Made by a program: the position numbers and the translations under genes. A stretch of 64,000 nucleotides of DNA, from assembly GCA_013350335.1 (NCBI GenBank), contig CM023539.1, positions 12,090,302 through 12,154,301 on the forward strand, written 5' to 3'. The notes below the pieces were generated by a model. That model was not told the DNA's origin, searched no databases, and worked only from the letters and a program-made list of their open reading frames with translations. How positions within the stretch are numbered: the stretch's first letter is position 1; every line of letters begins with the position of its first letter. Positions 12,052 through 24,098 of the stretch are shown one piece after another. The DNA is from Chimonanthus salicifolius. Its lineage: Eukaryota; Streptophyta; Magnoliopsida; Laurales; Calycanthaceae.

Positions 12052-13017
12052 TTTCTCTCTTTTTTTCATCTAGTGAGAATCTAAGATAGATATTTTGTGA
12101 CAGTCAAACCACGTTACATATTGCCAATAATCCAATTTTTCATGAACACATAAAATATATTGAACTTCATTGCCATTGTGTATGGGAGAAAATTTAGCAG
12201 TTTCTCTCGGTTTCTTTCCATTTCTTCTTCGAATTTCTTCTCAAATTCGTTCATGGTGAAATGACACAAGCTATCATGTACTGTAGCCTTAAGCCACCCA
12301 CTTTCTGTTAACAACACTTAGCAACTCACGCCGAGGCACCTTCTATTTTTCATTTTCTTCTTAGGCCAACCATTTTTGCTTTAAAATGCTCCAGTTCGTG
12401 GGGCTTACATGGTGATGACTTGGCTGTTAACATAGCTTTGAAGTGGGCTCTCTCTTCCCACCATTGGTTTGACAATAAATTTGAAGAACAAACTCGTTAG
12501 TCCGATTTGATTGGACGGACTCATCTTTGATCAGGCCTGAGTCGAGTTTGAGAGATCGAATACCTGCAACAAAAATAGTATCATAAAGAAAATGTCTCAG
12601 TTCTCAATTAATAGTAAGAGTCTTATGGGTATGGACTTGGAGCTAATTTGGTGAAACACCTAAAAATAAAAATAAAAATCATAATTTAAAAGAGTTAGAG
12701 TCGCTAGGATTAAGAAAAAAGAAATATTATTTGATATAATGGTGAATGAGGAACTGTTGTACATACAAAGGTAAATCATAAACATTTTCATGTAAAATGG
12801 TAAATCAATAGCCATTTTAAGTAAAATCATAAGAAACATTTTTAACTTTTAAGTAGAAAAGATCATCATTCATCTTTCATCCTGCTAAATGAGATTCTCA
12901 TTCTTCTCCTCAAAGTCTCCTTTCAGTTTTAGAAGGATGTGTAGTATGGAAGCCATGAAGCCCATGATCTAATGGTCTGATTTATGTGATTTTGATTCTA
13001 TACTGTTAGAGGCTTGC
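12052..13017. other. No recognised gene
   Basis: A 67-codon minus-strand frame (12114-12317) containing FEKKFEEEMERNREKL is open, but I do not recognise its product. It lies on the internal side of the possible LTR at 11880-12051, so it may be element leftover. Nothing else with coding or structural character was seen. Confidence 0.3.
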
Positions 13018-13350
13018 GTGAGCACTTTTTTTAAAACAATTGAGTAAGATTCATTTAAAAAGGGGAAAATTTCCCAAAAATGTACAAAATTAAGCTCACA
13101 GCGCAAACAGAAAAAACAAAAAGAGAAGCCCACAACCCGATCCTGGTAACAAATGCAAAAAGAGCTCCAGAGGGAAACTGAAATATGCAGCACCATAAAT
13201 CAGTAAAAACCCTCGCACAAAAAAAGAGAAAAAGAATGAGAGTGCTTAAATTGTTAGCCCAAAATTTGAGACTAAAAAAACAGGAGCCGTTTTTCTTAAC
13301 AATTCTTCGTGAGCACTTTTTCTAGCCAATTCTTGTGAGATTCACGTAAT
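13018..13350. repeat. Insertion flanked by direct repeats
   Basis: The stretch beginning GTGAGCACTTTTT at 13018 recurs at 13309, and the similarity continues for about 35 bases with several mismatches (CAATT then AAGATTCA versus CCAATT then GAGATTCA). Between the two lies about 250 bp that, on the minus strand, is T-rich with a tail-like ending. It could be a truncated non-LTR element with long target duplication or a plain duplication. A 75-codon minus frame inside has no recognisable motif. Confidence 0.35.
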
Positions 13351-14587
13351 TTTGTTCCAACACATTCACTCACGTAACTTTGATTTATGATGCAATGAAA
13401 TTTGGAAATATTGATGGCTATTTTCTTATTTGGTCTTTTCCATTTTTCTGTATTTTGTGGATGATCCCGTAGGCAATGTTCGTATTGTCATAGTGGCTTA
13501 AGAATCTACATTATATCTCTGGATTAGAGTGCTCAAAGGGTTCCATACCCTAAGTCATAAAAAAATTTAGATTAGATCAAGTTGGATAAGAACTTACCAT
13601 CACCTATAATATAATAAATATTGACGATACTTTTATTTTTATTATAATAATATTAGGAAAATAGTAAAATACTGTTTTCTATTTATATTGAGATTTTACC
13701 ATTTTTTAATTATTACCATTAACGTTCGGTATTATCGTGGTAATATTTACGACACTTTTTTAAAAATAAATAAATTATAACCATCGATAATTTGGTTTAA
13801 CTTTTTTTATAACTTCAATAGCAATGTTTAAAAATAAACTTATATGACATTGGATGCCATTTTATAATTCAAGAAATGTTAGATAATGAATTATATATTT
13901 TTTCTTTAGATAATTATTAAAGTAAGTTATTTCTCATGATATATTTGTATACTTATAAATTATTAATGGTTATTTCAATTTAAATTTTATTTTTATTTAT
14001 ATATTTATTATTATTTTTTAAAGATTATATTTTTCATAAGATTCTCCTGATAATATTCCAACAAATGTCTCAATATTTGAAAAATATCTCAATACTACCG
14101 ATATCTGATAATATCTTGACAATGATATTCAAGATATTTCCCTACAACAGTATGTTAAAATGGATCCACGAATCAAACTGTATAAAGGTTGGGTTGGATA
14201 GGATTTAAAGAGTTCCAATGATAATTAAAGTTTGCCAAGCTTGTGACGTGAATACTAAGTTATAAATAAATAAATAAGTTAGAAATATAATAATATGTAA
14301 ACAAATATATTATATGTCAAATAAAAAATAGATAAATATGAAATTAATAATCATTTTTTTATAAAATACTTTGTTCATATAGTTACAATTATAAATAATA
14401 AAATAGTCTATCAATTATACCAAATAAATTTTAAAGGATCAACTATCAATATCATTCCAAACCAACTCAATAAGAATTTGAACCTTGAAAATATTTTAAA
14501 GTAAACATAATTAAGTCGCATCGAGTAAAGATTAAATTTGAACCAGAGTTAAACGATTTAACCAGAGTTAAACTATCCGTGGGCAGA
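13351..14587. other. AT-rich spacer
   Basis: Very AT-rich sequence with short runs of A and T. No ORF of note, no clean terminal repeats and no RNA gene were seen. Confidence 0.5.
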
Positions 14588-16230
14588 AAGCATAACAATC
14601 TCAGGGAGCCAAGAGAGAGAGAGAGTTTGAAGCAGCAAAGGAAACAGTTGGCGATTCCTGAGTTTTCAGTGTGAAAGAAAACGGTGGACCGGCTTCCTTT
14701 CCTTCTTCAAACTCCTCAGACTCACATTCGAACCCTCTCTATCTTTCTGTGTTGACGATTATATAATGGATGGATGAGTTCAACCTCCCTAAGTCAACCG
14801 ACTCAAAGGTGGAATTAGTTTTTAAGGAATACTATTTTCAATTTCCGACGATTATATAAACTATAAAGGATGGATGAGTTCAACAACCCTGAGTTGACCG
14901 ACTTAAAGTGGAGTTAGTTTACGAGGAATAACTGTTTTGAGCTTCTGGCGATTATATAAGTAAAGGAAGGATGAGTTCAACAGCTCTGAGTCAACCGACT
15001 TAAGGTGGAATTAGTTGGAATAACTATTTTGAGTTTTTTAATCTATGATTTTAAAACATTAGATTTCTGAAAAAAATTCAAAAATTAGACCTTGACTGTC
15101 GTTGGGATGTATGTAGTTAACTGTTTTTGAGTTAAGGCAGCGAGAGTTTGCATTCTATCGACTATTATATAGATATTAATTGTGTAAAGTTTTAAAACTA
15201 TTTGATCATGTTAATTACATCATTTTAATTTTTAATTTTTTTAATTAAGTAGTTTTTTAAAGTAAAATTAAATTTGTCAAAAGAAAGATTGAATGGATTA
15301 ACTATCTTATCTATTGAAAAAGATATGGTAAAAAATCTTGAATATAGTAATTTAATTAGTAATATTGCATCTCCAAATCCGAGAAGAACAAATTTTGAAT
15401 AATATTTTGTTATAAATTTGATTATTATATTTTATTTAGATGTTTCATACTTTGTAAAAAAGAATGTATGATTTTTTTTCGTGGGTGTATAAAAGACCTA
15501 TCTTAAAGGTTAACTTAAGGCCCCTGAAATCTCAGGGCCGACACTGATCAAGAGCTCTTGTCTATCGTGAAAGGGCAGCAATATCAGGGAGCCAAGGGAG
15601 AGAGAGTTTGAAGTAGCAAAGGAAGCAGTTGGCAATTCCTGAGTTTTCACTGTGAAAGAAAACGGTGGACTGGCTTCCTTTCCTGCTTCAAATTCCTTCT
15701 CAGACTCACATTCGAACCCTCTCTATCTCTCTGTGTTGACGATTATATAATGGATGGATGAGTTCAACATCCCTGAGTCAACCGACTCAAGGTGGAATTA
15801 GTTGTTGAGGAATAATTCTTTTCAGTTTCGGACGATTATATTAACTATAAAGGATAGATGAGTTCAACAACTCCGAGTCGACCAACTTAAAGTGGAATTA
15901 GTTTCCGAGGAATAACTGGTTTGAGCTTCCGGCGATTATATAAGTAAAGGACGGATGAGTTCAACAGCTCTGAGTCAACCGACTTAAGGTGGAATTAGTT
16001 GGAATAACTGATTTGAGTTTCTGAATCTATGATTTTAAAACATTAGATTTCTGAATTTTTTTCTAAAATTAGACATTAACTGTCTATGGGACGTATGTAG
16101 TTAATTGTTTTTGAGTTAGGGCAGCAAGAGTTTGCATTCTATCGGCTACTATATAGATATTAATTGTGTAAAGTTTTAAAACTAGTTGATCATGTTAATT
16201 ACATCATTTTCATTTTAATTTTTTTTTTAA
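14588..16230. repeat. Tandem duplication with nested subrepeats
   Basis: Two copies of a roughly 640 bp block, 14588-15230 and 15566-16230, offset by about 978 bp. Each opens with 'TCAGGGAGCCAAG' and a GA microsatellite and closes with 'ATTAATTGTGTAAAG' and a T-rich run. Inside each are three subrepeats of 93-100 bp that begin GACGATTATATAA or GGCGATTATATAA (14754, 14847, 14947; 15738, 15831, 15931) and share GGATGAGTTCAACA and a TCAACCGACTTAA-like core. No open frame runs through the units. A diverged third partial copy of the opening block occurs near 19226-19570. Confidence 0.8.
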
Positions 16231-17879
16231 TCAAGCAGTTTTTAAAAATTAAATTTAAGAGATAGAATGATTTTATTAAAGTAAAACTTGATAAATCTCT
16301 CACTCAAATGGGTTTTTTTTATAAGAACTCTACTAAAACCTTATTTACTACAACTCTTTAAGAAAACATATCATTAAATAGATTTTGGTGTGATGTAAAT
16401 AGAATTATTAAAAAAAGTTGTGTATAAGTTTTTCCTTAATTGATCATTCTCTCTTAATTTAAATTTTTAAAAATCAATGATTATACTCTTAAAAAATTAA
16501 AGGTTAAGATTATAGTAGGCCTATAAAGAGACCCATTTTTAAACATTTTTATTAACCAAAACCTTAATATACTCCTTTATAAGCCTAGAATTTATAATTT
16601 CAATCTAATACAATATTTCACCTATAACACACTTTATGATCTTTAAAACTTATAAAACATTTAGTATCAAATAAAGGTTAAAAAAATTTAAAAAGTGCTA
16701 TATTAGACCTGAAAATATAAAAAAAATTAAATAATGAACTTATTACCCTTAATAGAAAAAAATTTCAAATAAAAAATTGATTTAAACAAAATATTGGTTG
16801 TATTTCCAATTTGTCTCTCTTCTTCTACTTTGGCCACTCGGTGCATCCTTTCCATGATGAACTTCTAAAAACAAACTTAATATTTATAAACTAATTTGAT
16901 ACCTAAGAAAGCAAGAGAGTAAGAAAAAGTATTAATGATGCAATATATGAAAAAAACCCATCAACACGTGAGAGTAAATAAATATAAAAGCTTAAAATAA
17001 AATAACCACAGATGATTATGAATAGAAAAATTAAGACGAATTTATGGATACTGATTTACCTCATGACATTCAAAGTTGAATTCTAAATTCTTCCAAACAA
17101 AAGATCAAAAACCTAATGAAACTAGCAAAACTTCCTCATAAAACAATAACATTACTGTAGCAAATCATAAAGCTTACTTAAGTAAGAAAATCACAAAATG
17201 CAAGGAATAAGAAGAACAACCTCATTTGTTTTGCACATATATTGGAAATGAAAAATAATGTAGAGTACATGATGAAATCACATAAACTAATCATAATCTT
17301 ATTCCCTTGTAGCATTAAGGGCAAATCATAGCATTCAAGAGCAAAATGAGTATAAGAAAATTGGTGTGTTTGTGTGAATGTGTGAGGACAAGAGAGAACA
17401 AGTAAATTGGTGTTCAATTTTCAATACAAACCCTCCAAACGACCTTCAACCTAACCCTAAACACTAAATAGGAAAAGTAAAATAACCTTCCCTACAAGCA
17501 TATATTTTAAAAGAACAACACACGATTACATTATTTCAAGCATAGTATAAACAATAATGCATCAAATTATAGGCTTGCAAACGGACCCAAATCAGCCTGG
17601 CCCGTTGAGTCCGAATCTGGATCCACTAAGAGAAGAGTCTGCATCCGCCTGGCCTAGTGCAAAAATATCCTTCCAATTTGGATCCGACCCGTCCAATAAG
17701 CTTAACGAACCATTTAAAAGTCCATTAAGGGTCCAATTGTCCATTTGACCCATCTAATAGCCCAAGTTGCTGCTGTCAAATCAACATTGAATCTTTTTTA
17801 AAACAAATTGATGCTACAAGACCCTATATCGAATTCATACCCACACTTTGATGGTATCACTCCCAACATCTCTTTTCTT
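16231..17879. repeat. AT-rich region, part of a dispersed duplication
   Basis: About 16560-16990 is similar to about 18100-18480: shared words include AAGCCTAGAATTTAT, 'TTATTACCCTTAATA' and GAGTAAATAAATAT / GAATAAATAAATAT. The region between is AT-rich with no gene I can support; the minus frame at 17178-17417 and the plus frame at 17557-17748 have no family motif. CT and GA runs are common. Confidence 0.5.
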
Positions 17880-18075
17880 AATCTTAACTTTTATGCTAAG
17901 AGGCCCAATATCTATTTTAACTAAAATTTTATGCTAATAGGCCCAATATCCATTTTTTAACCTAAGTATTTATTTTATCAAGCCCAATATCCATTTTTTA
18001 ACTTAATTTGTTTTACTAACAGACCCTATACCCATTTTTTTACCTAAATATTCATTTTATCAAGCCCAATATCCA
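17880..18075 (+). repeat. Minisatellite, about 60 bp unit
   Basis: Roughly three to four diverged units, each carrying 'GCCCAATATCCATTTTTTAA' or a close variant, followed by an AT-rich half with TATTTATTTTATCA. Positions of the core are about 17903, 17939, 17982 and 18065, with a more diverged unit between. Non-coding. Confidence 0.65.
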
Positions 18076-19469
18076 TTTTTTAAACTAGAATTTTAACCAA
18101 GATCTTAATACACATATAAGCCTAGAATTTATCATTTCAACCTAATACTGTATTTTACCCATACCACGCTTAGTGCACTTTCAAACTTATACAATAGTTA
18201 GTATCAAATTAATTAGGCTTATTACCCTTAATACGAAACAAATATCAAATAAGAAAATGCATTTAAAAATAATATTGATTGTGATATTTTTCAATTTCTC
18301 TCTTCCACTAATTTGGTCTCTTGTTGGTGCCTCTTTCATAATGGACTACCAAAATCAGACTTACTATTTCAAAACTAATTTGAGGCCTAAGAAAACAAAG
18401 AGTAAGAAAAAACATTAATAATGTAATATATAAAAAACAACCTATGAACATGTGAGAATAAATAAATATGAACAATAGAATCTAACACAAATAGAAAGAG
18501 AGGTCTCAGTGATGAAGACCTTTTTTTTTAGTGTAATATGCTGAGGCTGAACTACCATTTGGTTGGAGCAAGAGGTTGAATGTCAAGCATAATAACCCTG
18601 TTAAATGAAATGGAAAACATTAGATTTTTGAAATAAAAAGTCAATCTCATTGAATTTAAATTTCTAAATGGTTAGATAATAGAATATTTTTAATTTAAAT
18701 TTAAAGTATCCATTTTAATTTTCAAGGTTGCCGATCCTTTTGCTCTTAACTTCGAATTGGATGAAATCATGGCATTTTAGTAATATATGACCCTTTTTTT
18801 TTTCATGATATAGTTGAAATAATATCATAACATTTTGATTGTAATGATTTAGACTTTCATTTTTGGGTGGCAAATTACTATTTTGCCTTTCCATTTTTTT
18901 TTTTGGAACAAACAGACAATGAATTTTGGGTTAACGAATACACTGTCGAGAGAGATTTTCAAAATAGGCAGTTTCACGGCCAATTTTTACAAATAAGGTA
19001 TCAAAATTCATCTAGTCTAAATTTAATAAATTCCAGAACTGATTTTAACCGAAAATAGTAAAGTTTTGAACTTAAAAAATCGTAGCCAAAGAATTAAGGA
19101 GAAATGTTCTTCCCTCTTAATTCTTTCCTTAATTCTTTGGGTACAATTTTCTAAAAACCTAAGAAGTTACTTGAAATGGATACTGGATAACGGTAAAGAG
19201 GTCATGTATCATGAAAGCACCACAATCTCAGGGAGCCAAGAGAGAGAGTTTGAAGTAGCGAAGGAAGCAGTTGGGCCCATATTCGATATTCCATCAAGAA
19301 GACCCATTAATGCAGTTATCAACATTCAAACAATGGCCGGAGAAAAAAAGTGCAGGTTGACGGACTAAGCAAACACCCACCACCATCTTCCCAACATCTT
19401 CAATGAAATTTTCTTTTTCTTTTTCTTCATCTTGTTTCTCTGTTGGTATGATGGGTTTCTCATCCGTTA
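18076..19469. other. Non-coding; second copy of duplication
   Basis: 18100-18480 is the partner of 16560-16990. From 19226 the sequence again matches the start of the 980 bp repeat unit (TCAGGGAGCCAAGAGAGAG). The ORFs at 18173-18418, 18867-19058 and 19066-19368 have no recognised domain and sit in low-complexity sequence, so none is called. Confidence 0.45.
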
Positions 19470-20618
19470 GGAAAAGATAGTGGTGGCGCGGTGGAGAAAT
19501 GGGTATTCCATTGCCGATTCCTCTCCTGCTTCAACTCCTTCTCAGACTCTCTTCCTCTCTATCTTCTCTCTTTTATGGCTTGCAATAAAACAAAAGAGAC
19601 TCATCAAAATACGTGGTACTTGGACACCGGATCAGGTAACCATATGTGTGGAAATAAGTCCACATTCTCTAAAATAGATGGTTCATTTCGTACTTCTATG
19701 GAGATAATTCTACCATTTCTGTTATGGGGAAGGGCAATATTAAAATCCGGACTTCCAAAAATCCTCAGAAGACTATTTCAAATGTGTCATATGTTCTGAG
19801 TTTGAAAGAGTGTGGGTCAACTTCAAGAAAAGGTTTATTAGATCATCATTAAGGAAGGAACTTGTGGAATTCAAGATAAAAAAAAGAGTCTAATTGCTCA
19901 AGTTAATATGACAGCAAATCGAATGTTCCCTCTATACATTCAAAATGATATCATTCCATGTTTTTCTACTATGAAGGAAGGAACTTGTCGAATTCAAGAT
20001 CCAAAGAAAAGTCTAATTGCTCAAGTTAATATGACAGCAAATCGAATGTTCCCTCTATACATTCAAAATGATATCATTTCATGTTTTTCTACTATGGTGA
20101 AAGATCAAGCATGGCTATGGCATTTTCGTTATGGGCACTTGAATTTGAACGGTTTGAAGACTCTTCATCAGAAAAATATAATGATTGGACTTCCACAGAT
20201 TGATCATCATCCCCAACTTTGTAAAGAGTGTGTTGTTGGCAAACAACATCGTGATGTTTTTCCAAAAGGGAAAACATGGAGAACCAAAAAGGTGTTGGAG
20301 CTGGTCCATTCTGATATTTGCGAGCCAATGGTAATAAAAGATATTTTATTACTTTTATTGATGACTTTAGTTGGAAAACATGGGGTCTATTTTTGCAAAA
20401 AAATCTGAAGCTTTCTCAATATTCCAAAATTTTAAGGCCCTTGTTGAAAAAGAACTTGGTCAAAATATTAAAGTTCTTAATCTGATCGTGGTGAATAATA
20501 TAACTCACTGGAGTTTGCAAATTTCTATGAAAAACATGGCATCAAAAGACAACTTACATTATCCTACACCCCACAACAAAATGGTGTGGCGAAGAGGAAG
20601 AATCGTACAATCTTAAAC
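19470..20618 (+). pseudogene. Copia C, protease to integrase start
   Basis: Plus-strand copia remains. Near 19608-19670 the frame reads NTWYLDTGSGNHMCG, the aspartic protease site (DTG) with the usual copia context. At 20090-20300 it reads WLWHFRYGHLN and CKECVVGKQHRDVFPKG, the pre-integrase zinc-binding H/C set, then LVHSDICEP, the first integrase aspartate. Stops and frameshifts separate these. A stretch of about 120 bp is duplicated in tandem at roughly 19855-20095. No 5' LTR was found, so the element is 5' truncated. It is cut at 20618 by a solo LTR and continues at 24094. Confidence 0.75.
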
Positions 20619-21284
20619 TGTAACGTCCCGCCCTTTTCCGAGAAATCAGAGTCTAATTTTTTTTTAAATAATAATATAATAACACTGGAAGAGGGCGGAC
20701 GGCGTCACGACGCGAGCTAAGTCCGGACTACCCAAAGTCCGACCCTTAACTGGCCACCCATGTGTGCATGGACTAAACCCATGATAACAATCCACACATG
20801 GAACTAAACAAGTTATGCGGAATAAGCTAGACTAACTGCGGAATTAAACTGAACAGATAGCAAGTACAAGTCTCAATTATTAAAATAACTTAATCCAAAC
20901 ATCCATTGTCAACACCATAAACAAACCATAGCAAAGTTTACTAGCTATTACATGTCCGTAAAATATAACTCAAAAGACAGTAATAAAGAAATCCTAATCA
21001 TCAATCAAGCGCTTAAGCTTGGCTCCCCTCCTGGTCCTCGACCTTCTCTTTGCCCTTCCTTGTTCATGCATTATCCTTTAAGGATAGAATTAGGGCGTTA
21101 GATCAACGTGCCCACTAGGTTCCCGATCAGGGCTACCACATGGTAGCTTATAAAACATGCATATGTATCATAGTACATGATAATCAATAAAACGTCTGAA
21201 AACAAATGCTATGTATATGCACATGTAATGAGTCCTACCCATCACAAGTCTACATAGCCATTATCTCAAGAAACTCTTACATCC

Positions 21285-21465
21285 AGGTATTCCGGAGTAG
21301 TCCTCATTTCCTCCTGATGGGTAAATCAGAGTAATCCACATTTCCTCTAGGTAGGGTGCTTATGTCAAGTTAATCCAGAGTAATCCACATTTCCTCTGGA
21401 TGAGATGCTTATGTCAAGTTAATCCAGAGTAATCCACATTTCCTCTGGAGAGGATACTTATCATT
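21285..21465. repeat. Minisatellite in solo LTR
   Basis: Three clear units, and one more diverged at the start, each containing 'AGTAATCCACATTTCCTCT' or a variant and a GCTTATGTCAAGTTAATCC linker. Period is about 55-60 bp. Non-coding. Confidence 0.75.
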
Positions 21466-22019
21466 ATGTTGTTCCATTCCCATCACCCCATGCCATGCAT
21501 GAGATGTCAATGCATTGTATATCATTTGTAAATACATAACTCATCATTCAAAACCACATTTGAAACATAATATCAAATACAACATATCTCATAAAAACAT
21601 GATAAAACCAAATCATAATTGTGGTTACAAGTAGGTAGGAAACCTACCGAGGATTAGCTTCAGTATTTGTTCTTTTTCACTTGATCACGACTCGCACGCC
21701 GTTCACGTTCCGTTACCTTGTTATGTAACAACAAATCAATACTTAATCTACTTGATTCCTAATCAAGTTTAGGTCTCATATACCATCTTGTGGGGTTCAT
21801 ATATCCAATCCTATGATCATTTCATCTTTGATCATTACATCCATAATTACCTTTATGCCATCTAGGCTAACCTTTTGTTTAATTTTCCTTAAACTCCAAG
21901 GTCCATATCCAAACCACCTTAGTTTGGTCCTTTACATCATTCATACATACATATAAATTAACCACTAAGTCCATCCATCAACATTAGTAACTACACACTA
22001 GGGTCACCAATGACCATTA

Positions 22020-22840
22020 GTGGGTTCGGCCATATTTCATGGCCGAACCTCACCAATCTGATTTTTGTCCTACTTTCCCTCATTATCATGGTTGATCAAA
22101 TTAATATTAGATCCATAACTAAGCATAGGTGTTTCTTAGAACAAAAGCATAAAACAAACCTTAGCTTCCAACATAATTTTAATCCAAATCTCCCATCAAA
22201 ACAGTCCATGGGGTTCGGCCATACACATGGCCGAACCCTTATGGTTCTTTTGCTCAATGATTCCATTATTTATATACCAATTGGACTCTACCCTTTAGCC
22301 ATGTTAACCACATGGTTCAGCCATCCAATGGCCAACCCGAAACAGCAAACTTATATTCATTTAATTCCCATAAAAACACCATAATCTTGTATGGTTTTTA
22401 TCTCTTAAAACCATCAAAATCACCATACAATAATCATATAATTTCATGGGGTTCGGCCATACTCATTGGCCGAACCCTATGGCCTATAATTCAAACCCTT
22501 TTTTAACAACTACTTGCTTCATCAAATATGTACCAACCTCCATGATCTTACATGGTTTGTAGCCTTCAAAACCATCAGCCTACCAAATAAATTTCATGGG
22601 GTTCGGCCACTTTCCATGTTTTTCCATCTTTTACACCTCATCATACAATTTTAAACCATTGATTAATTCAGCCGTACATGACCAAATCATGACCTTTAAA
22701 TCCCTGATTCAAAATCCTTTATCTTGCATCTTAATCACATACAATTCTCCATCATTTTTGCATGGTTTTTAGCCTCCAAAAACCATCAAAACACCAAAAT
22801 AATTTCATGGGGTTCAGCCATCCAAGGTGGCCGAACCCAA
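22020..22840. repeat. Array of GGTTCGGCCAT hairpins
   Basis: At least four inverted repeats with 11-12 bp arms and 4-8 base loops. Arms GGTTCGGCCAT/ATGGCCGAACC lie at 22023-22049; GGGTTCGGCCAT/ATGGCCGAACCC at 22211-22238; a third is at 22448-22477; a fourth, with one mismatch, at about 22810-22837. Half-sites or weaker forms occur near 22315 and 22597. The spacing is roughly 100-340 bp. Confidence 0.75.
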
Positions 22841-24098
22841 TGATCCATTTTATCATTTTTAAACCACCATTACCCAAGGTTTAAACCTTGATGCATTTGG
22901 CCATACCCATGGCCCAAAACATGTTCCATTTGTCCCATCTTATTAAACAAAATTCAATGGAAATACTTACCAAATTCCTTTGTTTCTCTCTTGCCTTTGA
23001 TCTTTACTTCCTTTCCTTTTGTTTCCTTTCTTCTTCCTTAGTCCCTAGCCGGATGTATGCTTGATCAATTGGTGAAGACACCACTAGCTGGTTCAGCCAA
23101 GGAGGGGTGTTCTTGAGAGAGGGAGAGAGATGAGAATCCTAAGGTTTTGCAATGACCAATTCGGCCAAGTGATGGTGTTGGTTCTTTTGTTAAACAACCC
23201 CATATCACCCATTTAATCCTCATTAAATCTTGCTCATACCAATGAGACACTTGCTGCCAAACAATGCACCCATTGGCATCCCAACGTTGGAGGCTTGGGT
23301 TTCCATATGAGATGGAAACCCCTCCATATTACCATGAGATGTTTATCTCATTCTCATTCAATTCCATTTAACATTATGCATGGAAACTACCATTACAAGT
23401 CCCCAACGTGTGGGACTTGTTTTGGTTTGTTTGAGACCAAGACACCTCCTCATATTCCCTTCAATTCACTGATTTTACAGCCCCTTTGATTTCCATTTTG
23501 ACTCAACTAACTTAATGGCTTAACTCACCACATTAAATACCATACATTTATTACACTTGAGTCAACCCAACCATTTAATTTAAATGCAACTCATTCCAAT
23601 CCAACTCAACCTAATTTGACTCACAATTGAGCTCATTTGAGGGTCCACACGGTCAGCCATGGTCAACATGGTCAAACCGACCCATTGGGTCCCCATTTAG
23701 CTTGTTGACCCATTTTGACTCCATGACCCATTTATGGGTTGTTTTAGTCATTTGCATTTGGTTTTCACATGTGCATCAAGCCTACCCATTTATGCTCCAC
23801 ATAATTTCCAATCAATTCAGCTTAACCCCATTTAATTTGGGCTCAACCAATGGTCAAACAAGTCCATTATGACCCATTGGTCCCAATTGGGTCCTTTGAC
23901 CCAATTAATCATATTGACCCAATTTGATGTTCATTACCCATTCATGATAAATTGACCCTTACACTATGTTCATAAGGTCATAATTTGAACAATGGGCCCC
24001 ACAATTTTCTCATTTACAATCACATTTACTAAATTCACCAATCCAGTGGCATTTTCGTAAATATTCATATTGTTGAGAAATTGGGGTGTTACATAAAC

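Larger units (their letters stand above)
20619..24093 (-). mobile_element. Solo LTR, 3.5 kb, gypsy type
   Basis: Minus-strand ends are TGTAACACCCCAATTTC and GGGACGTTACA. It is flanked by the 5-base duplication TAAAC (20614-20618 and 24094-24098) and sits inside copia C integrase. No coding motif is present, so it is read as a solo LTR. Two internal repeat systems stand out: a 50-60 bp minisatellite at 21285-21465 (unit with 'AGTAATCCACATTTCCTCT') and an array of hairpins at 22020-22840 built on GGTTCGGCCAT and its complement. ORFs on either strand inside (22010-23872) lack any family motif. Confidence 0.85.

Noticed and set aside
12114..12317. 67-codon ORF with FEEEMERNREK as a small protein gene
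   Set aside because: It lies next to a possible LTR, no start context or homology can be shown, and random open frames of this length are common here.
22010..22384. 124-codon ORF in the solo LTR
   Set aside because: It spans the hairpin array, whose repeats keep frames open; no domain is visible and it starts within a repeat arm.
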